Shown here in pieces: positions 9,200-17,742 of a stretch of DNA of 64,000 bases. Position 1 is the stretch's first letter. Each line of letters opens with the position of its first letter. Made by a program: the position numbers and the translations under genes. The notes beneath the pieces are model-generated. The model had not been told where the DNA came from. It did no database searches and saw only the letters and a program-made list of their open reading frames with translations. Source of the DNA: Psychrobacter immobilis (GTDB lineage Bacteria; Pseudomonadota; Gammaproteobacteria; Pseudomonadales; Moraxellaceae); contig CAJGZL010000001.1 of the NCBI GenBank assembly GCA_904846145.1, positions 434,001 through 498,000 on the forward strand, in the 5' to 3' direction.

Positions 9200-10402
9200 A
9201 TGAGCGAACTGCAACTATCTGACCGCGTTAATAGTATCAAACCATCACCAACCCTAACGATCTCTAATAAAGCCGCAGAGCTAAAAGCAGCAGGCAAGGA
9301 CATTATCGGTCTAGGCGCGGGCGAGCCTGATTTTGATACGCCGCAGTATGTAAAGCAAGCGGCAATCGACGCCATCAACAGTGGTTTTACCAAATACACG
9401 GCGGTCGATGGTACTCCAGGGCTCAAAAAAGCCATTATCGACAAATTTAAAAACGATAATGATATCAGCTATGAGCCAAATGAGATCTTAGTATCGGTAG
9501 GCGGTAAGCAGTCATTTTTCAACTTATGCCAAGCGTTTATCAATGCTGGCGATGAAGTTATAATTCCAGCACCATACTGGGTCAGCTATCCTGACATGGT
9601 CATTATTGCCGAAGGCAAGCCTGTCATCGTAAAATGCCCTGAAGATCAAGATTTTAAGATCACCCCTGAGCAGTTAGAAGCAGCGATCACTGAAAAAACC
9701 AAGATGCTCGTGCTTAACAGTCCTTCTAACCCAACGGGTATGATCTATAGCTTAGATGAGCTAAAAGCGCTAGCTGAGGTACTCAAAAAGTATCCGCAAG
9801 TTTATGTTGCCTCTGATGACATGTACGAGCACATTCGCTGGACAGGCGAGAAGTTTTACAACATCTTAAATGCCGCGCCTGAACTCAAAGAGCGCGCTAT
9901 CATCCTAAATGGGGTCTCAAAAGCCTATGCGATGACAGGCTGGCGTATCGGTTATGCGGGTGGCCCTGCCAAACTGATTGGCGCGATGAAAAAGGTGCAA
10001 GGACAGTCGACCTCATGCCCAACTTCTATCAGCCAAGTAGCGGCAGAAGCCGCTATCAATGGTGACCAAAGCGTACTCGATCCTATGATTGAGGCGTTTG
10101 AGAAACGTTGTGACTTAGTAGTAGATGGCCTAAATGCTATCAAAGGCATCACCTGCTTGCGTCCAGACGGTGCGTTCTATGTCTATCCTAATATCAAACC
10201 GCTGATAAAAGCTGCTGGCCTATCGTCTTGTACTGAATTCTCAGAATGGCTACTTGAAAAAGTTGGCGTTGCTGTAGTGCCTGGCGATGCATTCGGTCTT
10301 GGCGGCTTTATGCGTATCTCCTACGCTACTGATGAAGCCACGCTAAAGGATGCCTTACAGCGTATTGAAAGCGCAGTTGCAGAATTAGATGTAGCTGAAT
10401 AA
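9200..10402 (+). CDS. aspC: aspartate aminotransferase (class I PLP)
   Basis: Transfers the amino group between aspartate and 2-oxoglutarate, giving oxaloacetate and glutamate; cytosolic PLP enzyme. The 400-residue protein has the N-terminal 'LGAGEPDFDTP', the 'NSPSNPTG' motif at 173-180, the PLP-contact Asp region 'VASDDMYEHI', and the Schiff-base lysine K241 in 'GVSKAYAMTGWRIG'. These are typical of the type-1b aspartate aminotransferases common in bacteria. An AAAGGATTT ribosome site precedes the ATG. A related aromatic or prephenate aminotransferase activity cannot be excluded. A hairpin terminator follows at 10507. Confidence 0.88.
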   Translation: MSELQLSDRVNSIKPSPTLTISNKAAELKAAGKDIIGLGAGEPDFDTPQYVKQAAIDAINSGFTKYTAVDGTPGLKKAIIDKFKNDNDISYEPNEILVSVGGKQSFFNLCQAFINAGDEVIIPAPYWVSYPDMVIIAEGKPVIVKCPEDQDFKITPEQLEAAITEKTKMLVLNSPSNPTGMIYSLDELKALAEVLKKYPQVYVASDDMYEHIRWTGEKFYNILNAAPELKERAIILNGVSKAYAMTGWRIGYAGGPAKLIGAMKKVQGQSTSCPTSISQVAAEAAINGDQSVLDPMIEAFEKRCDLVVDGLNAIKGITCLRPDGAFYVYPNIKPLIKAAGLSSCTEFSEWLLEKVGVAVVPGDAFGLGGFMRISYATDEATLKDALQRIESAVAELDVAE

Positions 10403-10506
10403 CTTGAGCTGCTCATCATAAACCGCAAATAGTAGTCATAAAAAAGACGTTCAACTGCGAGCATAGCTCTTATCTTGCGGACGGGCAAAGCAGTGCTTTG
10501 CTTGTA

Positions 10507-10527
10507 CCGTCCTCAGGGCGGTTTTTT
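10507..10527 (+). terminator. hairpin terminator of aspC
   Basis: Stem CCGTCC/GGGCGG (one G-T pair) with loop TCA, followed by six T. A second hairpin (GCAAAGCAGTGCTTTGC) lies just upstream at about 10485-10501. Confidence 0.75.
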
Positions 10528-10617
10528 ATATCAGGGCAAAAAAAGAGCATAAATGAGCGAATTTAACTAAAAACAAAAATTTATCATCATAAATTTGCTA
10601 AAAACAGCAAAAAGGGC

Positions 10618-10645
10618 TTGACCTATTTTTTATCTTTGCTAGAAT
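10618..10645 (+). promoter_or_regulatory. sigma-70 promoter of the first tRNA-Asn
   Basis: TTGACC at 10618-10623 and TAGAAT at 10640-10645 with a 16-base spacer. The tRNA starts about 95 bases past the -10 box, which implies a processed 5' leader. Confidence 0.65.
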
Positions 10646-10744
10646 ACGCCCCACTTAGCAACAACTCGTAAGAGTAATTGCCGGGCTAATTATAAAGTGC
10701 TTTTTATATCATTGTTTTATAAAGTCACTTTTATAATTTACTAT

Positions 10745-10820
10745 TCCTCAATAGCTCAGTTGGTAGAGCGTCGGACTGTTAATCCGTGTGTCCCTGGTTC
10801 GAGCCCAGGTTGAGGAGCCA
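10745..10820 (+). tRNA. tRNA-Asn (GTT), copy 1
   Basis: A 76-base cloverleaf with an encoded CCA end. The anticodon GTT is at 10778-10780, the acceptor stem TCCTCAA pairs with TTGAGGA, and the T-loop is GGTTCGAGCC. Identical in sequence to the copy at 11122-11197. Confidence 0.97.
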
Positions 10821-10884
10821 AATTTAGTCAGTTATTAATTAGCTGCATTGAATCATCTTTGATTCGATTATGGCATATGCCAAG

Positions 10885-10913
10885 ACCCTCATCACTTTGA
10901 TGAGGGTTTTTTT
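10885..10913 (+). terminator. terminator of tRNA-Asn copy 1
   Basis: Perfect stem CCCTCATCA/TGATGAGGG with a 3-base loop and seven T. Confidence 0.9.
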
Positions 10914-11030
10914 ATGGCGGCTAGGATGCGTTATGAGTAAGCTATAGGTCTCAAAACCTTGGTAAATATGAACCCTTTATCGATAAATTTAAAAATTTAG
11001 CTTATATTGATAATTAATAGCGTATTAAGG

Positions 11031-11059
11031 TTGACAGGCTTAAGCGACTTGGCTAAAAT
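11031..11059 (+). promoter_or_regulatory. sigma-70 promoter of the second tRNA-Asn
   Basis: Consensus TTGACA at 11031-11036 and TAAAAT at 11054-11059 with a 17-base spacer. Distinct from the promoter of copy 1, so the two identical tRNAs are separately transcribed. Confidence 0.7.
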
Positions 11060-11121
11060 GTGCCTCACATAACGCGGACTAGCTTAATGTTTTAAGCACA
11101 TCTTTAGTTATAATCATCTAT

Positions 11122-11197
11122 TCCTCAATAGCTCAGTTGGTAGAGCGTCGGACTGTTAATCCGTGTGTCCCTGGTTCGAGCCCAGGTTGAGGAGCCA
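11122..11197 (+). tRNA. tRNA-Asn (GTT), copy 2
   Basis: A 76-base tRNA identical to copy 1, including the encoded CCA and anticodon GTT. The identity is confined to the gene and a few flanking bases. Confidence 0.97.
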
Positions 11198-11215
11198 TAT
11201 TGTAGTCATCGAAAA

Positions 11216-11247
11216 GGCCTTTATCAGTATTTGATAAGGGCTTTTTT
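11216..11247 (+). terminator. terminator of tRNA-Asn copy 2
   Basis: Stem GCCTTTATCA/TGATAAGGGC (one G-T pair) followed by six T. Confidence 0.85.
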
Positions 11248-11425
11248 GTGGGTGTTAAATAGTTTTTTGACTATTGAGTTATGTGCAGAACAACTGCCGC
11301 TGTATTTCTTATTGCACTACAGATAAGCGTTGGATAATGCTATCATGGCAAGGTGTCAGATATGTAAGAGTAGACACAGTTATCAGTCACGCAGTTTATC
11401 TTATCCACTAAATTAATGGTTTGTT

Positions 11426-11752
11426 ATGATACCTACTCGTATAAAAAATAAATTCTCTGATCACCCACAAAAGGTCACCCGCCCTATTAGTATCCGTCTG
11501 TCTGAGGAAATGATTGAGCTATTAAACGCTACGTCATCAGAGCTAGGGTTTAAGCGTATTCAAGGTCTGATTCGTCTATATATCCGTCAAGGTCTTGATC
11601 GTGATCATCAGGATTATACACTCGCGCATGATGAGCTGTTTATCGAGACGCTACGTAAGCGCGGTGTCAGCCAACGTATCATCGATGAGGCTATTATAAA
11701 AACCCATAATAACAGTATTAGTCACCCACTATCTGAGCTACAAGATAACTAA
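11426..11752 (+). CDS. orphan ribbon-helix-helix DNA-binding protein
   Basis: A 108-residue protein whose segment from about residue 20 to 60 ('RPISIRLSEEMIELLNA', then 'GLIRLYIRQGLDRD') has the pattern of a ribbon-helix-helix (Arc/MetJ-like) domain: one beta strand and two helices. This points to a small dimeric DNA-binding regulator. The C-terminal 45 residues are helical and hydrophilic. There is no toxin gene next to it, so it does not look like an antitoxin. Its targets are unknown. No strong ribosome site is seen before the ATG. It has its own terminator at 11811. Confidence 0.7.
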   Translation: MIPTRIKNKFSDHPQKVTRPISIRLSEEMIELLNATSSELGFKRIQGLIRLYIRQGLDRDHQDYTLAHDELFIETLRKRGVSQRIIDEAIIKTHNNSISHPLSELQDN

Positions 11753-12053
11753 TATCGTAGCTACTTAACTGCTTATCAGTCCAGTAACTACTTATGACTG
11801 ATATTTTTGTAGGCTAAGTTTGCTTAATAGCGCTTAGCCTTTTTATTGGCCTCATTTTCTCTCGTTCTTGTTTTAGCTGTTGGCTGACTGATCAACTTTT
11901 TAGTAACACCTGCTGCTAAAAACTATTATCTTGCAAAATTTAACACAATATTAATGATGGTTAACTTGCGCAAACACGGTATATTAAAGACTATTATTTT
12001 AGGGTTTAATTCAGTTTTTATATATTTTGTATAGATGATAAGGGAGAGCAACA
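11753..12053 (+). other. intergenic region with terminator
   Basis: A 301-base gap. It contains the terminator at 11811-11845 and then the promoter region of the lipoprotein gene. No small gene recognised. Confidence 0.5.
11811..11845 (+). terminator. terminator of the ribbon-helix-helix gene
   Basis: Stem AGGCTAAG/CTTAGCCT with a 14-base loop and a T-rich tail. Confidence 0.7.
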
Positions 12054-12788
12054 ATGGTTGTAATAAGACAGCGTTTGAGTGCGACATTACTTTTAGCTTT
12101 TGCTTTAGGTACGACAGCTATTATCAGTGGCTGCTCTATGCCGCAAGACGACCCTGTTGAGCAAACCATTCCTACCGACTCAAATCAATGGCAAAAAAAG
12201 CTTGGTGATACTTTTGAGCAGCTGCCTGAGGCTGATAGAAGCTTGCTGAGTCGTTATATGCTACGTATGAAGCTGAGCGACGCTTATGAGTCAGGCGCGA
12301 TGCCGCGCACGACAATCAAGCAAGCTTTGATACAGCAGCGCGAGTATGAACGCCTGCACCCTAATAATCCAACGGGCGAGAAAAGTCCTGTAGTGGCTAA
12401 CCAGCAAAAAGGCACTATCAATGCGCAGACTTATCCTGTCGCCCTACTACCTGTCAAAACCAGCGATAGCGATAGTCTAAATCAAGTGAAAATGCAGTTT
12501 ATATTATCTAATCATGGCACTGTCCCTATTGAGAGCTTTAAGGGTGATCTAATGATGAAAGATGCCAAGCTAACTAAGGGTAAGCGATTCAATGTGCCTT
12601 TGACCCAGTTTGACAACCCTATCGTCCCTGAACAGTCTGGCAAGTTAATCATCGAGAGTAGTATCGAAGATATCAACGTTATGCGAGCGATCAAAAACTC
12701 ACAAAATGTGTCGGTTGAAATTCTTAAAGGCACGTTGACATTAACGGATGGTCAAAAGATAGAGTTTGCTGAGAAGCTGGTGAAGTGA
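12054..12788 (+). CDS. putative lipoprotein of unknown function
   Basis: A 244-residue protein with a lipoprotein signal peptide: basic start 'MVVIRQR', hydrophobic core, lipobox ISGC with the lipid-modified Cys near residue 27. The mature part has a helical N-terminal half and a beta-rich C-terminal half ('VKMQFILSNHGTVPIESFKG'), which resembles an immunoglobulin-like or FxLYD-type envelope domain. I do not recognise the family. Ribosome site AGGGAGAG. A strong bidirectional terminator follows. Confidence 0.75.
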   Translation: MVVIRQRLSATLLLAFALGTTAIISGCSMPQDDPVEQTIPTDSNQWQKKLGDTFEQLPEADRSLLSRYMLRMKLSDAYESGAMPRTTIKQALIQQREYERLHPNNPTGEKSPVVANQQKGTINAQTYPVALLPVKTSDSDSLNQVKMQFILSNHGTVPIESFKGDLMMKDAKLTKGKRFNVPLTQFDNPIVPEQSGKLIIESSIEDINVMRAIKNSQNVSVEILKGTLTLTDGQKIEFAEKLVK

Positions 12789-12831
12789 GTTATAGTCATT
12801 GTTTGAAATTGATATATAAAGTGTCTCACAT

Positions 12832-12867
12832 TAAAAAGCCCTAGTTATTTTAAACTAGGGCTTTTTA
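12832..12867. terminator. bidirectional terminator between convergent lipoprotein genes
   Basis: Stem AAAAAGCCCTAGTT/AACTAGGGCTTTTT with A and T runs on both sides; it serves both converging genes. Confidence 0.9.
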
Positions 12868-12903
12868 ATACAAGGGTCGAATAATATCTACAGTCTATTA
12901 ATA

Positions 12904-13685
12904 CTAGCTACCAAAATACATGCCTCTACCTCCGCTACCATTAGTACCGAGAATCAATAGATCAGTATTACCGTCATCTAATATTGACACTCCAGTGAGT
13001 GTCTCTCCAGCAGCGACACATTTTATTTGGTTAAACGTTACACTGGTCGTATAGTATCGTTCTGAAACAGCTGGAGTAAATTTACCTGATATTTTGCAGC
13101 CTTTGCTATCCTCACCAGTGAAATTACCATCTGTAGTGAATTTAATCGTTGCTTCAGCTGCGCCTGTACCACTCGTCACATATAGAGGACCTGTAAATGT
13201 TTTACTATCAATAAGATTCAACGTATGTTTTTTAAAAGATGCCGTGTTGAAATTTAGCGTATATTTTATTGAGTTCGAAGCCACTTCAAGAATTGTTCCT
13301 GTAATGACATTTGATTTATAAGTACCATTAATAGTAGTCTCTTGAGAGCCACGGTTATCATATGGGTAATTTCTAGCTGCTACCGAAAAGTTGCTATTAT
13401 TGAGCAATACTGGGCCATTAGTAGTGAGAAAGCCTATTACTTCTTCTTCGGCATCTGCAATCTCTGCATAGGTGAACCACATCCTGCTATCATCATCAAC
13501 TAAGCCCTCTAGCACTTCACCTTCATCTGTAGTACCTGTATAGAAACCTGGCATTAACTTGACACTAGTATTCGGATCAGGATCAGGGTTAGGATTAGAA
13601 CTTGAGTTAGAATCAGAATCATCACCGCCACAGCCTAAAAGGGCAGCTCCCACTACTATATACAACGCTAGTTTTTTAATTGCAT
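12904..13685 (-). CDS. putative lipoprotein whose signal peptide needs a -1 frameshift
   Basis: The long frame (up to 13788) encodes a good lipobox (ALLGCGG) followed by a Ser/Asn/Asp/Pro linker and a beta-rich domain of about 220 residues of unknown function. In that frame, however, the signal peptide has no ATG with a ribosome site. A well-placed AGAGGATA-ATG (ATG at 13685) lies in the other frame: ATG CAA TTA AAA AAC TAG. A -1 slip on A AAA AAC changes this to MQLKKLALYIVVGAALLGC, a textbook lipoprotein signal peptide. So the gene either carries a one-base deletion in its A-run (mutation, phase variation or sequencing error) or is decoded by frameshifting. Coordinates run from the ATG at 13685. 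Confidence 0.65.
13671..13677 (-). other. slippery heptamer A AAA AAC directly before a stop
   Basis: Six A then C at codons 3-5 of the lipoprotein gene. The zero frame meets TAG immediately afterwards, and the -1 frame opens into the whole lipoprotein. Confidence 0.55.
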
Positions 13686-13891
13686 TATCCTCTTGTTGGC
13701 CTACAAAAAAATAAATCAGGTAGCATGAAGCTAATATCCGCCTTAACAGATATTTATGTCTAGTATTTTTTGTTGTATTAGTGTTCAAGAGATAACTACA
13801 TTAAGCTATACTACTGATCTCAAATAATATTTAGGATTATTTTTCACTTAATAATAATAATTAGCTAGAGTTATTATCAAAACATCGCGCA

Positions 13892-13927
13892 TAAAAAAGC
13901 CCCAATCAATTATGATTGGGGCTTTTT
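13892..13927 (-). terminator. terminator of tRNA-Ser
   Basis: Stem AAAAAGCCCCAATCA/TGATTGGGGCTTTTT with T runs on either strand; it lies just past the tRNA-Ser 3' end. Confidence 0.88.
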
Positions 13928-13952
13928 ATCAGTACTTAGTAGCACTTAAATT

Positions 13953-14043
13953 TGGAGGAGACGGAGAGATTCGAACTCTCGAAGGGCTACAAACCCTTGT
14001 CGGTTTTCAAGACCGGTGCATTCAACCACTCTGCCACGTCTCC
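13953..14043 (-). tRNA. tRNA-Ser (TGA)
   Basis: A 91-base class II tRNA with a long variable arm, anticodon TGA, acceptor stem GGAGACG/CGTCTCC and an encoded CCA. The discriminator base reads T, where serine tRNAs normally have G. Confidence 0.93.
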
Positions 14044-14054
14044 ATTTGTGCATC

Positions 14055-14082
14055 ATTATAGCGATCTGAAATAAGAATGCAA
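14055..14082 (-). promoter_or_regulatory. sigma-70 promoter of tRNA-Ser
   Basis: On the minus strand, TTGCAT (14082-14077) and a perfect TATAAT (14060-14055) with a 16-base spacer, about 11 bases upstream of the mature tRNA. Confidence 0.7.
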
Positions 14083-14153
14083 GTACTTAACGAAAAAAAA
14101 TTAAATTATTTTGCAAAGACACTATTTTGGATTTTTAGTGATCCAAAGCCTGC

Positions 14154-15341
14154 CTATTTAGTAGCCTGTTGGTTAACAGATAAGTGTAGACACATATCTA
14201 ATAAACGATTGGCATAGCCCCATTCATTATCGTACCAAGCAAACACTTTATACTGATTACCAACTTGCATCAATTGTTGACCATCGATGATAAGTGACTC
14301 CGTTTGATGAATAAAGTCACTTGAGACCAGTGGCTCATCGGTATAAGCCATAATAGTGTTCAAATAGCCTTTACTGGCAGATTGCAGCACTTCACGCATG
14401 GCCTCAATGCTGACGTCAGGTGTGTTAAATACAAAAGTCACATCGATAGCGGCCACATCGATGGTGGGCACTCGAATAGAGTGACCATTGATTTTACCTG
14501 TCATATTAGGCAGTACACGCTCAGTGGCAGCAATGCTGCTAGAAGTCGTCGGAATAATATTATAACCAGAAGCTCGGGCGCGTCTTAGATCACGATGCGC
14601 TTGATCGAGTACCGTTTGATCCGCAGTGACGGCATGAATCTCAGTCATCATCGCCGACTCTACCCCAAAGGCTTTATCCAAGCTATCTATCAGTGGCACT
14701 AGCGCTTGAGTAGTACAAGAGACACCAGAGATAATCGGTAGCTCACAAGTTAGCTCATCGCTATTGACGCCCATGACAATACAAGCGTCAACATCATCGA
14801 AGGGTGCAGCTCCTATGATAACCTGTTTGGCTCCTGCGGCAATATGTAAGCTTGCTTGGCCATAAGAGCGAAAATGTCCTGTACATTCAAGCACTACATC
14901 GACATTTAAATCCTCCCAAGGTAGATCTTTGGGGCTCTCTCGAGATAACAGGCGAATACAATATATTTTGTCTTTTTTAGTCAAGCACAGCTGAATATCA
15001 GATTTGGCACTGGCAGAAGATTTTTGCTGCTGATCGGTGATACCATCTTGCACAATATGGGCACTAACGCCTAACTGGCTCAAACGCCCGTGAGTGCTAT
15101 CGAATTTTAATAAATGTAGTAAGGTTTCAGCAGGTGCTAAGTCATTGATCGCAACGACATGTACCCCCCGTCCAAGCACCTCAAAACGTTCAAGTAGGGC
15201 TCGTAATACATTACGACCTATGCGTCCAAATCCATTGATAGCGATGCGCAGAGGCTGAACATCATCACTTGTATTATGGAAGATTGAGTTATCAAAGTCG
15301 CGATTTACAGGGCGATAAGTGGCATTGGCAAAATCAGACAT
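14154..15341 (-). CDS. glyceraldehyde-3-phosphate / erythrose-4-phosphate dehydrogenase family enzyme
   Basis: NAD-dependent phosphorylating aldehyde dehydrogenase. Using the ATG at 15341 it has 395 residues, longer than the usual 330-340. The extra length comes from about 30 N-terminal residues before 'RIAINGFGRIGRNVLRALLE' and an insertion rich in Q, S, A and K before 'DIQLCLTKKDKIYC'. The catalytic Cys lies in SGVSCTTQ, where the family normally has SCTTN. The catalytic His is in 'TEIHAVTADQTVLD'. The C-terminal 'WYDNEWGYANRLLD' is conserved. 'HLLKFDSTHGRL' and 'LPWEDLNVDVVLECTG' fit both Gap and Epd, so I leave the symbol open. The upstream TTG at 15371 is a less likely start. Confidence 0.82.
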   Translation of the reverse strand: MSDFANATYRPVNRDFDNSIFHNTSDDVQPLRIAINGFGRIGRNVLRALLERFEVLGRGVHVVAINDLAPAETLLHLLKFDSTHGRLSQLGVSAHIVQDGITDQQQKSSASAKSDIQLCLTKKDKIYCIRLLSRESPKDLPWEDLNVDVVLECTGHFRSYGQASLHIAAGAKQVIIGAAPFDDVDACIVMGVNSDELTCELPIISGVSCTTQALVPLIDSLDKAFGVESAMMTEIHAVTADQTVLDQAHRDLRRARASGYNIIPTTSSSIAATERVLPNMTGKINGHSIRVPTIDVAAIDVTFVFNTPDVSIEAMREVLQSASKGYLNTIMAYTDEPLVSSDFIHQTESLIIDGQQLMQVGNQYKVFAWYDNEWGYANRLLDMCLHLSVNQQATK

Positions 15342-15419
15342 AACTAAGATATCACTGTAGTAAGAAAACAAGATTTAGCGAAAGGTGAAATAATAAAACG
15401 AATAGCTAAAGCAAATAAA

Positions 15420-17381
15420 TTAAGGACTAATAAAAATCAGCGCTAAACGAATCGTATTATAATCGACGTTTTGTTTGAGATAGTCATAGATGGGTCGCAG
15501 CTTAGCACTGCCATCGTCATTGAAGTCGTTGGGATTATTAGCGACTTTGATAGCCACATAAGCGGTGCCAACCGCTGTCATAATTTCATCCTCAGGTCGC
15601 AGGTGATCGCAGGCAAGGCTTGGGTCTAGATGTTTGAGCTCACTAATATGGCGCATAATCGTCGATTGTGCAAGCTCGCGCGTCTGGGCAATCTCGGCAA
15701 TCGACAGACTTTCTTCTAGCAGCTGGCGCGTAACCAGCAGGGTAGCTTCTGATTTATCAGCGACTTGATTGCCTTTTACCTGCTTTTTATCTTGCAACAC
15801 TTGCTGCTGCTCACGGCGTTTTTTCTGTAGAGTCGCATAGGCGTCAATAATAGTTTTACTATTAGTGCCGCCTGACTTAGTCACAAATTTTTCATGTGCT
15901 TGCTGCATGCTTTTTTCGTCAAGCATTGCATAGTTGGCGTCGGCTTCTTCTGATAGCGCTAAGAAACGTTTATCAGCACCGCGCGCGAGTGGATCTAACT
16001 GCAAGCTCATAGTATTCATACCTAATAGTTGCAGACCTGCCAGCGATTTAAGCCTTGATAGCGCGACATAGCCTTGTCCCAGCTCAAAGGTACGTGATAG
16101 ATCAATTTCAGCGGCGTCCAAAGTCATGCCTTGCGACTTATGAATTGTAATCGCCCAAGCTAGACATAATGGCACTTGGCTGTAGCTTGCCAGCACATCG
16201 CCCGTTTCATCCTCAATAATCCATTCTTCTGGTTCGGCAATGACTTCACGGCCTGAATTCAGGCGCACTACGGGCATCTTTTGCGCGGATGGCTTTTTGT
16301 CCTCAACTTTGGCTTTTTCTTTTGACTTAGCTTTATCTTTAGCTCCGATAACTTTATCATCATCGCCAGCTTCATTTTCAAGAGCGATGGTTTCATCATC
16401 ACTCATATCTGCTTTGGCATCGCTCTTAGCTTTTACTTTACTAGCACTATCATCGACTTTTACCGTGGCAAAGCCAATCAGCTCACCCATCGTACCGTTT
16501 GACACATTGAGCTCAGTATTGTTTTTGATAAACATTACCTTTGCACCGACCTTTAGAATTAGCTCATCTTGCGTGCGTACGGTTTTCTTGAGCGTATCGA
16601 CCAGCTTATCTTCACCAATGGAGGTTGCATCAAAGCGCTTCATCTCGCCATTTAGTTCAGCAAGCTCTTTATCATTGATTTTATTGACGTTCAAGTTATG
16701 GGTATAGAGCCTTGTTCGCTTGATATCGACATCTTGATCGTAAGTCGCCTCAAGCGCTGCGATAGCCTCAAAGCTGACATCTTGCCGACGAATTTGGTTT
16801 AAGATATCATCCAGATCAAGACCGCCCTCTGCTGCTGCACTGACCTGCCGATGCTGCTCGCTCAAATAGCAAATATGAAACTCAGCATCTAGCCACGCTT
16901 CGCTCATAAAAGCAAACTTATCGCGATTGCTCTCGCCTCTGCTACCAATTGGAGGTAGCTGAAAAAAGTCTCCTGCGACGACGACTTGAATACCGCCAAA
17001 GGCTTTATCGCTCTTACGGACATGTTTGAGAACTTGGTTGACTATATTGAGCTGTTTGGCATGCAACATCGATATCTCATCAATGATTAGTACAGCGGTA
17101 TCTTTGAGTCTATCTGCCAAAAACTGCTTGCGTGACAAATTGGTCAAATCACGCTCAGATAGCTCGTCTTTGATACCGATGCCTGACCAGCTATGAATCG
17201 TTGTACCATTCATATGCGTGGCGGCTATACCCGTACTCGCCGTCACTGCAACAGGCACCCGACGTGCACGCAAGTAGTTGATATATTGATTAAGGGTATA
17301 AGTCTTACCAGAACCTGCAGAGCCCGTCAAAAACACATTTTGACCCGTTTGCAAAATATCAAGAGCAGAAGATTGACGCAT
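15420..17381 (-). CDS. PIF1-type ATP-dependent DNA helicase with C-terminal helix-turn-helix
   Basis: Superfamily 1 helicase of 653 residues. Walker A is 'FLTGSAGSGKTYTLNQ' (residues about 17-32), followed by 'VTASTGIAATHMNGTTIHSW', typical of PIF1/RecD-like enzymes. Walker B is 'AVLIIDEISML' and motif III 'VVVAGDFFQLPPIG'. A charged linker of about 60 residues (roughly 305-365, rich in K, D, A and S) separates the motor core. The late motif 'AWAITIHKSQGMTLD' and 'GYVALSRLKSLAGLQL' complete it. Near the C-terminus 'SIAEIAQTRELAQSTIMRHI' is a helix-turn-helix of the type found at the end of several helicases. Likely role: unwinding of special DNA structures in repair or replication; not tested. 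Confidence 0.85.
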   Translation of the reverse strand: MRQSSALDILQTGQNVFLTGSAGSGKTYTLNQYINYLRARRVPVAVTASTGIAATHMNGTTIHSWSGIGIKDELSERDLTNLSRKQFLADRLKDTAVLIIDEISMLHAKQLNIVNQVLKHVRKSDKAFGGIQVVVAGDFFQLPPIGSRGESNRDKFAFMSEAWLDAEFHICYLSEQHRQVSAAAEGGLDLDDILNQIRRQDVSFEAIAALEATYDQDVDIKRTRLYTHNLNVNKINDKELAELNGEMKRFDATSIGEDKLVDTLKKTVRTQDELILKVGAKVMFIKNNTELNVSNGTMGELIGFATVKVDDSASKVKAKSDAKADMSDDETIALENEAGDDDKVIGAKDKAKSKEKAKVEDKKPSAQKMPVVRLNSGREVIAEPEEWIIEDETGDVLASYSQVPLCLAWAITIHKSQGMTLDAAEIDLSRTFELGQGYVALSRLKSLAGLQLLGMNTMSLQLDPLARGADKRFLALSEEADANYAMLDEKSMQQAHEKFVTKSGGTNSKTIIDAYATLQKKRREQQQVLQDKKQVKGNQVADKSEATLLVTRQLLEESLSIAEIAQTRELAQSTIMRHISELKHLDPSLACDHLRPEDEIMTAVGTAYVAIKVANNPNDFNDDGSAKLRPIYDYLKQNVDYNTIRLALIFISP

Positions 17382-17742
17382 AAACTTAGACCAATTTATA
17401 GATTTTTGAATGAGCAGGTATTAGCACTATTAAGTGTCATACCCTAAAATATTGGCAACAATTATAACAGCTACTTGCAGATTGCAAACCTTTTAAACCG
17501 TTAAGCTTTGCAAACTATCAGTTATAGAAGAGTAATGAAAACATAATAAAAATTAACTATAAGTCTAGTCAAAAGTTTAGTACGATAGAACAGTCATCAG
17601 ATCAGGAAGATCGGCTGGCTAAATTAGTTAAGTTATAAGTCATTACTGTTTTTAGTAAAACCTGCTTATGGCAAAAATACCAATAGCAAAAGTAAGTCTA
17701 TGATAAAAAGTGCTTAAACAATAATTCGACAAGGAGTGGTTT
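17382..17742. other. intergenic region before the alcohol/aldehyde oxidation genes
   Basis: A 361-base divergent gap. It should contain the promoters of the helicase and of the aldehyde dehydrogenase. I see no clear enhancer-binding palindrome, no sigma-54 -24/-12 box, and no small gene. Confidence 0.45.

Noticed and set aside
10745..11197. Tandem tRNA-Asn copies as an integration (att) scar
   Set aside because: The sequence between the copies has no mobile genes, and each copy has its own promoter and terminator, so simple gene duplication explains it.
11426..11752. Ribbon-helix-helix protein as an antitoxin
   Set aside because: No toxin-like gene is next to it; the neighbours are a tRNA and a lipoprotein gene.
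16240..16707. 155-codon plus-strand frame inside the helicase gene
   Set aside because: Antisense shadow of the charged linker region; Ser/Leu/Phe-rich low-complexity product.
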